Made by a program: the position numbers and the translations under genes. Positions 33,825-41,770 of a stretch of 44,048 bases of DNA are shown here, in pieces. Source of the DNA: Flavobacterium odoriferum (GTDB lineage: Bacteria > Bacteroidota > Bacteroidia > Flavobacteriales > Flavobacteriaceae); the NCBI RefSeq assembly GCF_025499515.1, contig NZ_JAMKFA010000023.1:1-44048 (forward strand). Reading direction: 5' to 3'. The notes under the pieces were generated by a model. The model did not search any database. It was given only the letters and a program-made list of their open reading frames with translations, and was not told where the DNA came from. Numbering within the stretch: position 1 is the first letter of the stretch; each line of letters opens with the position of its first letter.

Positions 33825-34856
33825 TCAACGATAGTTTAAAATCTCATTTCGTATAATATTTAAAATTGCTGTATGAAAATAAAACGTTTTCTTCAAATTG
33901 TCAGTTTCATAAGCAACATTTTCAAGCACAATTACACTTGTCTTCGTTTTTGGAAAATAAAAGTTCATCGAAACAAATCCAGGAGCAAAACCTGTCTGTC
34001 CAAGTTGTAAAATATCTTCTTTGGTATCAATCGTTATTCCATATCCATATTCCGTAACTCCAAATATTGGGTGATTACGAACAGCTCCGTTTTGTTTGGT
34101 CTTTACCATTTTTAGAGTCCTACTTTTTAACAATTTTCCACTATAAAATTTTTCATTCCAAATAGTTAAATCTTCCGCTGTAGATAAGAAAGAACCCGCA
34201 GCAACATAGTTTTGAAATGTTTCGGTTTCAAATTCAATGATACCATTTTCATTTTCTGTATATCCCTTAACCAAATTAGTATATTTTTTAACGTCAGGAT
34301 GGAAAGTATTTTTCATTCCACATTCCTCAAATAAGTTTTTTGAAAGCGTTGCAAATGATTTACCAGAAGTGCTTTCAATTATTTTAGCTAATAAATCATA
34401 ACCAATTTGTGAATAGGAATATTGAGTTCCAACTGGAAAACTTGTTGGTTTGTCTAATTGAGTAATACCATGCGTATGCGTCAACAAATGATGCACAGTA
34501 ACCGTATCTGCCCAACTTTGCGTCAATTCAGGTAAGTAGTTACGAATGGGTGCAAATAAGTCAACATTTCCTTTATCAAATTCTCGAAGCACTAAAACTG
34601 CTGTAAATTGTTTGCTAATTGAACCTACCACAAACTGATCATTGGGTTGTAAAGGCACTTTTTTAGCAATGTCCGAATAGCCAAATGTTTTAAAATAGTT
34701 AGTTTGCCCTTTTTGTGAAATAAGAATAACACCATTAAAAGGCTTTGTAGTTGTAGTCAAAATTAAACTATCAATTTGTTTTTCAATAGAATTTTGCTGT
34801 CCAAACGTTACAAGTGTAGTTGTAAGAAAAAGTAGTAAAAAAACTAGGTATTTCAT
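33825..34856 (-). CDS. Exported serine hydrolase, class C beta-lactamase/PBP-like fold
   Basis: A 343-aa protein with a signal peptide (MKYLVFLLLFLTTTLVTFGQ). It has the serine beta-lactamase/esterase fold: SISK gives the SxxK motif with nucleophile Ser79 and Lys82, and VHHLLTHTHGI is the usual following segment. YSQIGYDLLAKIIE is the Y-S-N motif with Asn changed to Gln, and GQTGFAPGF stands at the KTG/HTG position. Such proteins are mostly peptidases or esterases acting on D-amino acids or esters, not antibiotic resistance enzymes, so no resistance is claimed. It is isolated between two repeat clusters. Confidence 0.88.
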   Translation of the reverse strand: MKYLVFLLLFLTTTLVTFGQQNSIEKQIDSLILTTTTKPFNGVILISQKGQTNYFKTFGYSDIAKKVPLQPNDQFVVGSISKQFTAVLVLREFDKGNVDLFAPIRNYLPELTQSWADTVTVHHLLTHTHGITQLDKPTSFPVGTQYSYSQIGYDLLAKIIESTSGKSFATLSKNLFEECGMKNTFHPDVKKYTNLVKGYTENENGIIEFETETFQNYVAAGSFLSTAEDLTIWNEKFYSGKLLKSRTLKMVKTKQNGAVRNHPIFGVTEYGYGITIDTKEDILQLGQTGFAPGFVSMNFYFPKTKTSVIVLENVAYETDNLKKTFYFHTAILNIIRNEILNYR

Positions 34857-35005
34857 TGTGGTGCTTGCTGTTGCTATATTGTTTTATAATTTTTAAAATT
34901 TGGTGTTTGCTTGTGCCAACTCTTCAGAACCGAGATACATCACTCATTGCCAGACAGCTTTGCTCGAAGCGTCAAAACATTCACCATTCAACATTCCCTA
35001 TCCCT
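34857..35005. other. First part of a 644-base gene-free gap
   Basis: The gap 34857-35500 carries no gene. This left part, upstream of the hydrolase gene on its own strand, must hold that gene's promoter; no clear TAnnTTTG box was found. The plus-strand open frames here run through repeats and are not credible. Confidence 0.5.
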
Positions 35006-35214
35006 TGTCATGCTGAACTCCTTTCCTCTTGTCATGCTGAACTCGTTTCAGCATCTCCTACACAGTAGGCAATCGCTTTACGCCGTACAAGCCTGTCATT
35101 CCGCAGAATAGGAAACTCCTACATCGTAGGCTGTTGCTTCACGCAGTCAAAGCTGTCATTCCGCCAAAATAGGAATCTCCTACATAGTAGGCTTTTGCTT
35201 TACGCAGTCAAGCC
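35006..35214 (+). repeat. Cluster of four dispersed palindromic repeat units
   Basis: Units begin at 35006 (partial), 35030, 35094 and 35154, the last two 60 and 61 bases long and nearly identical. Each has TGTCAT(T/G)C, then TCCTAC-N3-GTAGGC, then a GCTT...ACGC.GT..AAGCC tail. The 35030 unit also contains the GCTGAACTCGTTTCAGC hairpin of the element at 8870. The array is head-to-tail with no unique spacers, so it is not CRISPR. Confidence 0.8.
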
Positions 35215-35269
35215 ATCAAAGGGCAACCCAAAAATCCGCTACCATCAGCGCTTCAAAGAACCCGTTTCA

Positions 35270-35502
35270 TCCGCGTTCCCCCCAAGTGCAACGCCCCTCA
35301 CTTCGAACTCCGTGTCCCTCACTCAACACAAACCACATCAAAAAAAACTCTGTGATACTTTGTGTAACAAAAAACAAGACAACATCTTTGCGCACTTTGC
35401 GACCCGAGACCAAAGGTCGAATTGACGAAGTAAAAACATAGCGTTCTTTGCGTTTAAATAAATTAATAGCATCCGCGTTCCCACCAAGTGCAACGCCCCA
35501 CT
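35270..35502. repeat. Direct repeats flanking 170 bases before the EEP gene
   Basis: TCCGCGTTCC(C)CCAAGTGCAACGCCCC-type sequence occurs at about 35270-35298 and 35472-35500, differing by about one base. Between them lies AT-richer non-coding DNA with TTTGCG-containing stretches. The right copy abuts the end of the EEP gene. This may be the footprint of a small inserted element or of duplicated intergenic repeats. Confidence 0.6.
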
Positions 35503-36463
35503 AAAGCGCAAACTCAGCCCACAACGGATAATGATCCGATAACATAAACGACAAACTCTGCTTCGTCAAATTTCGATTCGCCAAAGCCTTACCCACAAAA
35601 TCGTAGCAACCACCATTTACAAACTGCAACGACAAGTTAGGATGATTTTGAGAATCAAAAAACCAAGCAATCTGATCATAATACTTCGTTTCATCAAAAA
35701 TGGAGCGCGTCACTTGTTCATCTTGCAATGCTGCCGGAATCGTCAATCCCTCCGAAATAAAAGTCTGATGCAACAAATCACCCCGTTTATCAATATTAAA
35801 ATCACCCAGAGCAATTAAATTCTGATGATAAGCATTCACATCCTTCGCCCAGTCCGACATCCATCGCGCAATCCCTTTCAATTCCTTTATACGGTCTTTA
35901 GAAGATTTCCCGTATAAAATATGCAGCGTAACCAAAATAAACGTTTGGTGCTTAGCCCTAAAACTCACCGCATAAGGCGAGCGTACAAACTGTTCCGTTA
36001 ATGCCTCTTCCGAGGCAACATCAATCCATTCTTGCGGCACCACTAATTCACTCGCTAAACCCGATAATTGAACCCTTCTGCTGTCAAACAAATACCCCAT
36101 GCGTTCACCATTACCCACATCACCACGGTTCACATCCGTAAGAATCAACGACCAATCATCGCCCAAAACTTTCAAGGTATCGCGCAACGCCTTCAAATTA
36201 GATTTAATCTCCTGCACCGCAATCACATCAAAACACTTAATAATTTCAGCAATACACAAAACCGAATGATAATCACGCTTCGGACTATCCTTGCTACCCG
36301 ACGCCTCCTTTCGGGTAATGTCTCCAAAACCCCGAATGTTCCAAGTGCCAATAATCAAATTTTGATCAATCTTTTTTGCCGGCATTTTTGCTTTCAAATC
36401 GGCACGCAATAGGGCTAAATCCGCTAAAGTTGCGGCACTGGCTTTGTCTAATATGTGTTGCAT
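35501..36463 (-). CDS. Endonuclease/exonuclease/phosphatase family protein
   Basis: A 320-aa protein with the DNase I-like (EEP) fold: LIIGTWNIRGFGD (metal-binding Asn), AVQEIKSN (catalytic Glu), LVTLHILYG, LIALGDFNIDKRGD (Asp/Asn pair) and the terminal SDHYPLWAEF (catalytic Asp-His). All core residues of a phosphodiesterase/nuclease are present; substrate unknown, no signal peptide. Base composition is higher in G+C than the neighbours: the 60-base lines at 36001 and 36121 hold 30 and 27 G+C, against 17 in the hsdR line at 38221. That suggests recent transfer. It lies between a repeat cluster and the hsdR locus and may belong to the defence-type island. Confidence 0.88.
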   Translation of the reverse strand: MQHILDKASAATLADLALLRADLKAKMPAKKIDQNLIIGTWNIRGFGDITRKEASGSKDSPKRDYHSVLCIAEIIKCFDVIAVQEIKSNLKALRDTLKVLGDDWSLILTDVNRGDVGNGERMGYLFDSRRVQLSGLASELVVPQEWIDVASEEALTEQFVRSPYAVSFRAKHQTFILVTLHILYGKSSKDRIKELKGIARWMSDWAKDVNAYHQNLIALGDFNIDKRGDLLHQTFISEGLTIPAALQDEQVTRSIFDETKYYDQIAWFFDSQNHPNLSLQFVNGGCYDFVGKALANRNLTKQSLSFMLSDHYPLWAEFAL

Positions 36464-36679
36464 AAGGCATTAATTTTTAATGAAACGTATTCAAATTTAA
36501 TAAAATATATAATAGAAGTTTAATTTATTATAGAATAATGACTTCAATCAAAAACCTAAAAAAATCTTGTTAAATCGAGCGAAGTAAAGACTTTTTCATA
36601 CTATTCAGGGTTATCATCTAAAGTATAATTTTCAATATTGTTTTTTAGAATTCGATTGTGTTTAAAAAAGATTTATTAT

Positions 36680-37021
36680 TTAATTACTAGGATTATAATA
36701 TATTGCTATTTGTCTATCGTTCATTTGAAAGCCTAATCCATTAAACCATTCTTCATTGTTAACTATCCAAAATGCTCTTATAGTTCTATCTTCATTAAAA
36801 ACCAATCTTAATTCTCCTCTATGATCATTTTCACCATCAAAATAAAACACATCATATCTATTAATTATTCTACCACTCGTATCAGTAACCGAATTAATAA
36901 ATCGAGCAGTTTCAGTTAAAATTCTATTTAATGTTGGAGATTGATTATTTGCATAAACACCATTCAAATGACCATTAAGCTGTATATCATAGAGTACAAT
37001 ACCTACAAAATCTTGTTCCAT
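36680..37021 (-). CDS. 113-aa protein coupled to hsdR, unknown function
   Basis: A 113-aa protein with no signal peptide and a beta-rich pattern: FVGIVLYDIQLNGHLNGVYA, then VFYFDGENDHRGELRLVF, RTIRAFWIVN and the ending LGFQMNDRQIAIYY. The alternating strands look like a small closed barrel. I recognise no family. Its ATG overlaps the TGA of hsdR by one base (TGATG), so its translation is probably coupled to the restriction subunit. It may be an accessory or modulator of the restriction system. The 216 bases downstream hold no gene. Confidence 0.72.
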   Translation of the reverse strand: MEQDFVGIVLYDIQLNGHLNGVYANNQSPTLNRILTETARFINSVTDTSGRIINRYDVFYFDGENDHRGELRLVFNEDRTIRAFWIVNNEEWFNGLGFQMNDRQIAIYYNPSN

Positions 37022-40000
37022 CAGTTATTATACTTCTTAAAATTCTCAGCCTGTTCAAAAATCTCTTTATACACTTCATCTCTGTCAACTGGTGGATAAT
37101 CGTTTTCAGCTAATAGTATGATTAAATCTACTTTTAGCTCCGCTTTAATATCATCTCGTTTACTCCAATCGGTGTATTTTGCTTTGTCATCAACTACCGT
37201 TTTTACTTTTTGAGCCAATGCAATTAACTTGTCATTTGGATAACTGAAATCATATTTAACTGCTAATGCTTTTAAAATATCGTAAAAAGCTTTTTCTTCA
37301 AAGTCAATACCTAAATCTTTGAAGGAATCTTTTTCTTTTTTAAGCGCATAATACAAATCGATAATTTCATCCGTAAAGTCTTCTAATACTTCGCTTCGTA
37401 ACACATCGCTTTCTTTGCGTTCATTGTATTTATCTACTATGGACTGTAAACGTTTTGAAAAATCAATTCCAGTTATTTTATTTATTTTTTTAACATCATC
37501 AATGGCTTTTGCTAAAAGCTTTTGCAATAGTTTAATTTTGGTATTCGGTAATTTGATTTTATCAATTTTGGCCATGTAATCATCAGAAAAAATATCAATT
37601 TCGGTTTGACTATCATCACCTAATTTGAAAATTTCTTCTACCCCATCACTCTCAATTGCATCTTGAAGCATTTGCTTTACACGATTATTCATTTGAGCGG
37701 TATCTGGTGCAACTCCTTTTGTTAATTTGAATACTATGGAGCGAACCGCCAGATAAAAATGGATTTCGTCTCTTTGCGTTTCCGTAAAAGCGCCACTACC
37801 TGAACAAATATCATAAGCCGATTTCAAACGTTTTACAATGTACATGAATCGCTTTTCCAACTCTTGTGTCAATTGTACAAACTCAGCTGCTTGATTTAAT
37901 GTTTTTAATTGTGCTAACGGAACGCCTGACAAATATCCCGAAGTATCAAACTTGTGAAATAGTTTACCCAGTAAATCTAACTGGTCTTTAACCACTACAA
38001 TAGATTGCTCAATATCTTCAATGTTTTGATTATCGGCATTGTTGTAATGCGCTAACGCTAGATTCATTTGCTTTTTGATACCTATGTAATCTACTACCAA
38101 TCCTTTTTCTTTGCCTTCAAATTTTCGATTTACTCGAGAAATAGTCTGAATCAAGTTATGACGTTGAATAGGTTTATCAATATACATGGTATCTAAAAAG
38201 GGTACATCAAAACCTGTTAGCCACATATCTACTACGATAGCAATTTTAAAATTAGATTTTTCATTTTTAAATTGGCGGTCTAATTCTTTGCGGTCGTCTT
38301 TAGTTCCTAGTGCATTATACAAGTCTTCTTCATCATCTTTACCTCTGGTCATCACCATTTTGATGCGTTCCATTGGTTTTATTTCTTTTTTGTCTTTATC
38401 GGATAACTCAACACCATCTGCAGCAATTTTCACTTCTCCCCATTCTGGTCGTAAGGCTAGAATGTTTTTATACAATTCGTATGCAATTGGTCGGCTACTA
38501 CAAACAAACATGGCTTTGCCACGAACTGTTGCTCCTTCAGCAATTCTATTTTCATAATGGGTAACAAAGTCTTCAGCTACAGTTTTCAAACGAGTTGGGT
38601 CACCAATGATAGCATTCATTTGCGCCATCGCTTTTTTACTTTCTTCTATTTGATTTTCATTACTACCTTCTTCCGCACAACGGTTGTAATAAGCTTCAAT
38701 CTCCTCTAATTTGTGATTATTCAATAAGACTTTAGCTGCTCTTCCTTCATACACAATACGAACGGTAATTTCATCTTTAACCGATTCGTTCATGGTGTAA
38801 GCATCAACAATATCTCCAAACACATCAATGGTAGCATCAATTGGTGTTCCTGTAAAGCCGACATAAGTAGCATTAGGTAACGAATCGTGTAAGTATTTAG
38901 CAAAACCAAATGTTTTTCTTACACCCTGTTCTGAAACGACTACTTTTTGATCTAAATTCGTTTGACTTCTATGTGCTTCGTCCGAAATACAAATTACATT
39001 TGTTCTATCGGTTAGTAATCTTGTATCTTCGGTAAACTTATGAATGGTTGTTAAGAAAACACCACCGCTATTTCTTCCTTGTAGCAATTCTCTTAAATGC
39101 GTTCTGCTTTCTACACTAATAATCGATTCGTCACCCACAAAGCCTTTTGCATTGGTAAATTGTCCTGATAACTGGTCATCTAAATCGGTACGGTCTGTAA
39201 TGATTATAATTGTTGGACTTGAAAAATGAGTGCTTCGCATTAATAAGCGACTTAAATACAACATCGTGTAACTTTTACCACATCCTGTTGTACCAAAATA
39301 AGTTCCTCCTTTACCATCGCCCAAAGGTTTTTGATGGTTTTTTATATTTTCAAAAAGTTTGACTGCCGCATAATATTGCGGATAACGACAAACGATTTTT
39401 TCATTCTTTTTAGAACTATCAGGTAGATAAATAAAGTTTTGAATAATATCTCGTAAACGCTTGCGATTAAACATCCCTTGAATGAGTGTAAACATAGCAT
39501 CTATACCATCCACTTCATTAGGCATGCCTTCTATTTTTCTCCAGGCATAAAAGAATTCATACGGTGCAAAAAACGAACCTGATTTGGTATTCACACCATC
39601 ACTAATCACACAAAAAGCATTGAATTTAAATAACTCCGGAATATCTCTTTTGTAACGTGTAGTTAATTGCACGTACGCATCATGTATGGTGGTGTTTTCC
39701 TGAATGGCAGTTTTAAATTCAAACACCACTAAAGGCAATCCGTTGATGTATAAAATCAAATCAGGAATACGCATTTCGTAGCCTTTTATGGCTAATTGAT
39801 TCACGATTTTATACGTGTTGTTATCTTTTTCAGAATAGTCAATCAATTGGATGAATATATCTTTCTGATTTCGGTCTTCACGTTTTAACAAGAAACCATC
39901 ACTTACCATTTTCATGAAAACTTTATTGCTTTCATATAAATCAGAAGATGGTAAACGTTCCAAATCACGTATTATCGAATTTACTTCTGAATCCGTTATG

Positions 40001-40209
40001 TTATCCTTAGCGTAATTGGACTTCAAATAGTTTTTTAAATCAACATCAATCAACACTTTTTCAGTAACGATATGACCGTATTGTATGGGTGGTTCTGATA
40101 CGCCTTGAAACTCATTTTTACGCACTTCGCCACCTACAAGATGCGTCATTTGCTCTTCTTGTAATAAGTGAATAAAGGCTTGTTCTAATTGTGCTTCTGT
40201 GAATTTCAT
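37021..40209 (-). CDS. hsdR: Type I restriction enzyme, R (restriction/translocation) subunit
   Basis: A 1062-aa motor-nuclease subunit. With HsdM and HsdS it pulls DNA and cuts unmodified sequence far from the recognition site. The N-terminal nuclease has RIPD (Asp150) and FEFK (Glu164, Lys166), a complete PD-ExK site. The helicase has Walker A GTTGCGKS (306-313), DEAH (410-413), VGFTGTP, and the later motifs MWLTGFDVP and QTISRVNRKFEGKEKG. The C-terminal 200 residues are helical and would bind the methylase core. The gene overlaps the upstream ATPase remnant by ATGA and is followed by the 113-aa gene. No hsdM or hsdS is within the window, so they are either beyond the right edge or absent. 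Confidence 0.95.
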   Translation of the reverse strand: MKFTEAQLEQAFIHLLQEEQMTHLVGGEVRKNEFQGVSEPPIQYGHIVTEKVLIDVDLKNYLKSNYAKDNITDSEVNSIIRDLERLPSSDLYESNKVFMKMVSDGFLLKREDRNQKDIFIQLIDYSEKDNNTYKIVNQLAIKGYEMRIPDLILYINGLPLVVFEFKTAIQENTTIHDAYVQLTTRYKRDIPELFKFNAFCVISDGVNTKSGSFFAPYEFFYAWRKIEGMPNEVDGIDAMFTLIQGMFNRKRLRDIIQNFIYLPDSSKKNEKIVCRYPQYYAAVKLFENIKNHQKPLGDGKGGTYFGTTGCGKSYTMLYLSRLLMRSTHFSSPTIIIITDRTDLDDQLSGQFTNAKGFVGDESIISVESRTHLRELLQGRNSGGVFLTTIHKFTEDTRLLTDRTNVICISDEAHRSQTNLDQKVVVSEQGVRKTFGFAKYLHDSLPNATYVGFTGTPIDATIDVFGDIVDAYTMNESVKDEITVRIVYEGRAAKVLLNNHKLEEIEAYYNRCAEEGSNENQIEESKKAMAQMNAIIGDPTRLKTVAEDFVTHYENRIAEGATVRGKAMFVCSSRPIAYELYKNILALRPEWGEVKIAADGVELSDKDKKEIKPMERIKMVMTRGKDDEEDLYNALGTKDDRKELDRQFKNEKSNFKIAIVVDMWLTGFDVPFLDTMYIDKPIQRHNLIQTISRVNRKFEGKEKGLVVDYIGIKKQMNLALAHYNNADNQNIEDIEQSIVVVKDQLDLLGKLFHKFDTSGYLSGVPLAQLKTLNQAAEFVQLTQELEKRFMYIVKRLKSAYDICSGSGAFTETQRDEIHFYLAVRSIVFKLTKGVAPDTAQMNNRVKQMLQDAIESDGVEEIFKLGDDSQTEIDIFSDDYMAKIDKIKLPNTKIKLLQKLLAKAIDDVKKINKITGIDFSKRLQSIVDKYNERKESDVLRSEVLEDFTDEIIDLYYALKKEKDSFKDLGIDFEEKAFYDILKALAVKYDFSYPNDKLIALAQKVKTVVDDKAKYTDWSKRDDIKAELKVDLIILLAENDYPPVDRDEVYKEIFEQAENFKKYNN

Positions 40210-40658
40210 GCTATTTTTAAGGATTTCCCTTTTGAAGTTAATCTGTATTTTTGTTTACTGCTACTTGGTTTTTCTGGAATAGTTATTTCAATTAAACCTA
40301 ATTCAATAGCTGGCTGTAAATAATTTTTTCTAAAATTAGGCTTATGCGTAAGTTTCATAAAGCGCATTAATTCGCTAATACTATATTCTTGATCCATTAT
40401 TAATAGTAGACTTTTGACTGGGTCGGTAACTAGGTCGGTAACTAGGTCGGTAACTAGGTCGTTTGTTTGGCCACCTAGACTATCAACTAAATCATTATGC
40501 AATGTAACTAAAATACCACCATCTAAACCTGTAATTTCTGGTTCAGGAAGACCTGCTGCATTGCAAGCTTCATAAATTTTAAGAGTACCACGACCCCAAG
40601 AATCAATGTAACCTGCTTTAAAACAAACATCGGCAATTAATGGATTTCTAGTTATCAA
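40206..40658 (-). pseudogene. C-terminal remnant of AAA_4/Schlafen-type ATP-binding regulator
   Basis: An open frame of 150 codons starts within the HATPase_c_4 part of an AlbA_2/AAA_4-type protein (RNPLIADVCFKAGYIDSWGRG, then LKIYEACNAAGLPEPEI, GGILVTL). A DLVT repeat linker and a C-terminal winged helix (SISELMRFMKLTHKPNFRKN) follow. Whole proteins of this family are around 480 aa, so about two thirds is missing. The 107 bases upstream are AT-rich and carry none of it, but the matching N-terminal start lies at 41632-41697, on the far side of dinD. The fragment is still in frame and overlaps hsdR by 4 bases, so it may be translated and needed for coupling. It could have a residual role as a small winged-helix protein. 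Confidence 0.8.
40421..40461. repeat. 12-bp tandem repeat encoding DLVT
   Basis: GGTCGGTAACTA occurs three times in tandem (40421-40432, 40433-40444, 40445-40456), then a partial copy at 40457-40461. The unit is four codons, so copy-number changes keep the frame. It encodes the linker between the two domains of the ATPase remnant, and comparable Q/V/T-type repeats are known in that linker of related proteins. Confidence 0.85.
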
Positions 40659-40765
40659 ATTATTATTATTTTTTATGTTTTGAAATTTATTTTAAAAAAG
40701 TAGATTCAAATCTATCTATTTTTACCTAATTGAGATAATTAAGCTTTTTTTGTTTTATAAACTAT

Positions 40766-41617
40766 TTATTTATCGTTATCGTTTAGTTTCTCAGGGTTTT
40801 TCAATGCTTTCTTCTCTTCGGTTTGAAGCCTACGTTCTATTTTATTTATATCTTCTTCTGGCTTCAAATTTTCAGGAACAATTCCGCGGGATAACAGCGT
40901 ATTTCTAACCGATTTGTTATTTGTAATATGTTCATTTGAAATCTGATTTTCAGTTTTCATTTTATGCTGTTTTGCATTGAAAATAGTAATTTCAGTAGCA
41001 AAATCTTTTGCTTTTAATAAAATGGTTGGCATATGGTCAGCTAAGGGTTTAGTTCCTGATAATCCCCATTTAATTTTCATTTGTTGGGTAGTTCTGTTAA
41101 ATAGAGCTGTATCTCCTTTACTTCTTATTAAAGCGAAATTTTGATTGCCACCTGTTTGTTCAAAAATTACTTGTGATAATTCTTTTTCTGTTGCTCTAAG
41201 CTTGTTACGAGCTTGAACACGTTCATATTCTAATATTTTTTGCTCAATTAATTCTGCTTTTCGGGTTTGAATGGCAAAATATCGTTGTGCAAAAGCAATG
41301 GTTTCTTTACGAGGATCTCCATTTTGTGCAATCAGATAACAAGCGTACCTTGTAAGCATTAAATCAGGTATTTCTTTTTCTGCACCTGAACCAATGGATA
41401 CCATTTTCCCGACGTCGGCAAAATGGTCATCAATACTTTCTCCTGATATTTCGCAAGCGGTTTTTGCTTTTGAAATTACACCTAAAAAATTATCCCATTT
41501 AGTGTATTCCAAAAGGTGTTGCAAATCTCTAGCCAACCAAAATTCTGTACCGTCTTCCGTTTGATTGGCATGAGATTCAAAATTATGAGTTAAAGTATGG
41601 ATGATTTCGTGTTTCAT
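40766..41617 (-). CDS. dinD: DNA damage-inducible protein D-like
   Basis: A 283-aa protein of the DinD/BRO-N family: FWLARDLQHLLEYTKWDNF is the BRO-N-like start, with VGKMVSIGSGAEKEIPDLMLTRYACYLIAQNGDPRKETIAFAQRY as family signature. A helical middle reads RNKLRATEKELS, then GGNQNFALIRSKGD and WGLSGTKPLADHMP, with a charged tail. Escherichia coli DinD is SOS-induced and inhibits RecA; homologues are often found inside type I restriction loci, as here. The gene replaces the interior of an AAA_4 ATPase gene, whose two ends flank it. No LexA-type box was identified. Confidence 0.9.
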   Translation of the reverse strand: MKHEIIHTLTHNFESHANQTEDGTEFWLARDLQHLLEYTKWDNFLGVISKAKTACEISGESIDDHFADVGKMVSIGSGAEKEIPDLMLTRYACYLIAQNGDPRKETIAFAQRYFAIQTRKAELIEQKILEYERVQARNKLRATEKELSQVIFEQTGGNQNFALIRSKGDTALFNRTTQQMKIKWGLSGTKPLADHMPTILLKAKDFATEITIFNAKQHKMKTENQISNEHITNNKSVRNTLLSRGIVPENLKPEEDINKIERRLQTEEKKALKNPEKLNDNDK

Positions 41618-41631
41618 AATAATTGTTTTAA

Positions 41632-41697
41632 TTAATGTAATTTTAGATAGTCGTCATGCCAAGATTGTTTCCATTCTATGTTTTGCGATTCGCTCAT
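41632..41697 (-). pseudogene. N-terminal remnant of the same AAA_4/Schlafen-type gene
   Basis: The ATG at 41695-41697 opens a 21-codon frame, MSESQNIEWKQSWHDDYLKL plus H, then TAA. This is the standard beginning of AlbA_2/AAA_4-domain proteins, which read MxESQxIEWKxSWxDEYLKW and continue into a glycine-rich core. After the lysine the match ends, and the dinD ATG starts 15 bases downstream. Together with the C-terminal piece at 40206-40658 it shows that dinD sits where the core of this ATPase once was. Confidence 0.75.
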
Positions 41698-41770
41698 ATT
41701 CTAAGATAGCATTGTAAATATATTAATTTTATAATTATTCATTTTCTCAAAAAATCGTAAAGAAATACGC

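Noticed and set aside
33825..34856. Antibiotic-resistance beta-lactamase
   Set aside because: The fold and SxxK are present, but this family is mainly peptidases and esterases; the YSN motif is YSQ and no resistance context is seen.
35006..35214. CRISPR-like array
   Set aside because: Units of about 60 bases follow head-to-tail with internal hairpins and no unique spacers, diverge from each other, and have no cas genes nearby. They match the dispersed intergenic family seen at 33588-33790.
34856..35425. Plus-strand open frames across the repeat region
   Set aside because: They run through the palindromic repeats, encode low-quality Ser/His-rich sequence and overlap each other in different frames.
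36601..36672. Open frame on the minus strand ending NNIENYTLDDNPE
   Set aside because: It looks like the tail of a protein but has only 23 sense codons, no start codon and a stop just upstream. It might be a decayed gene end; too little remains to call.
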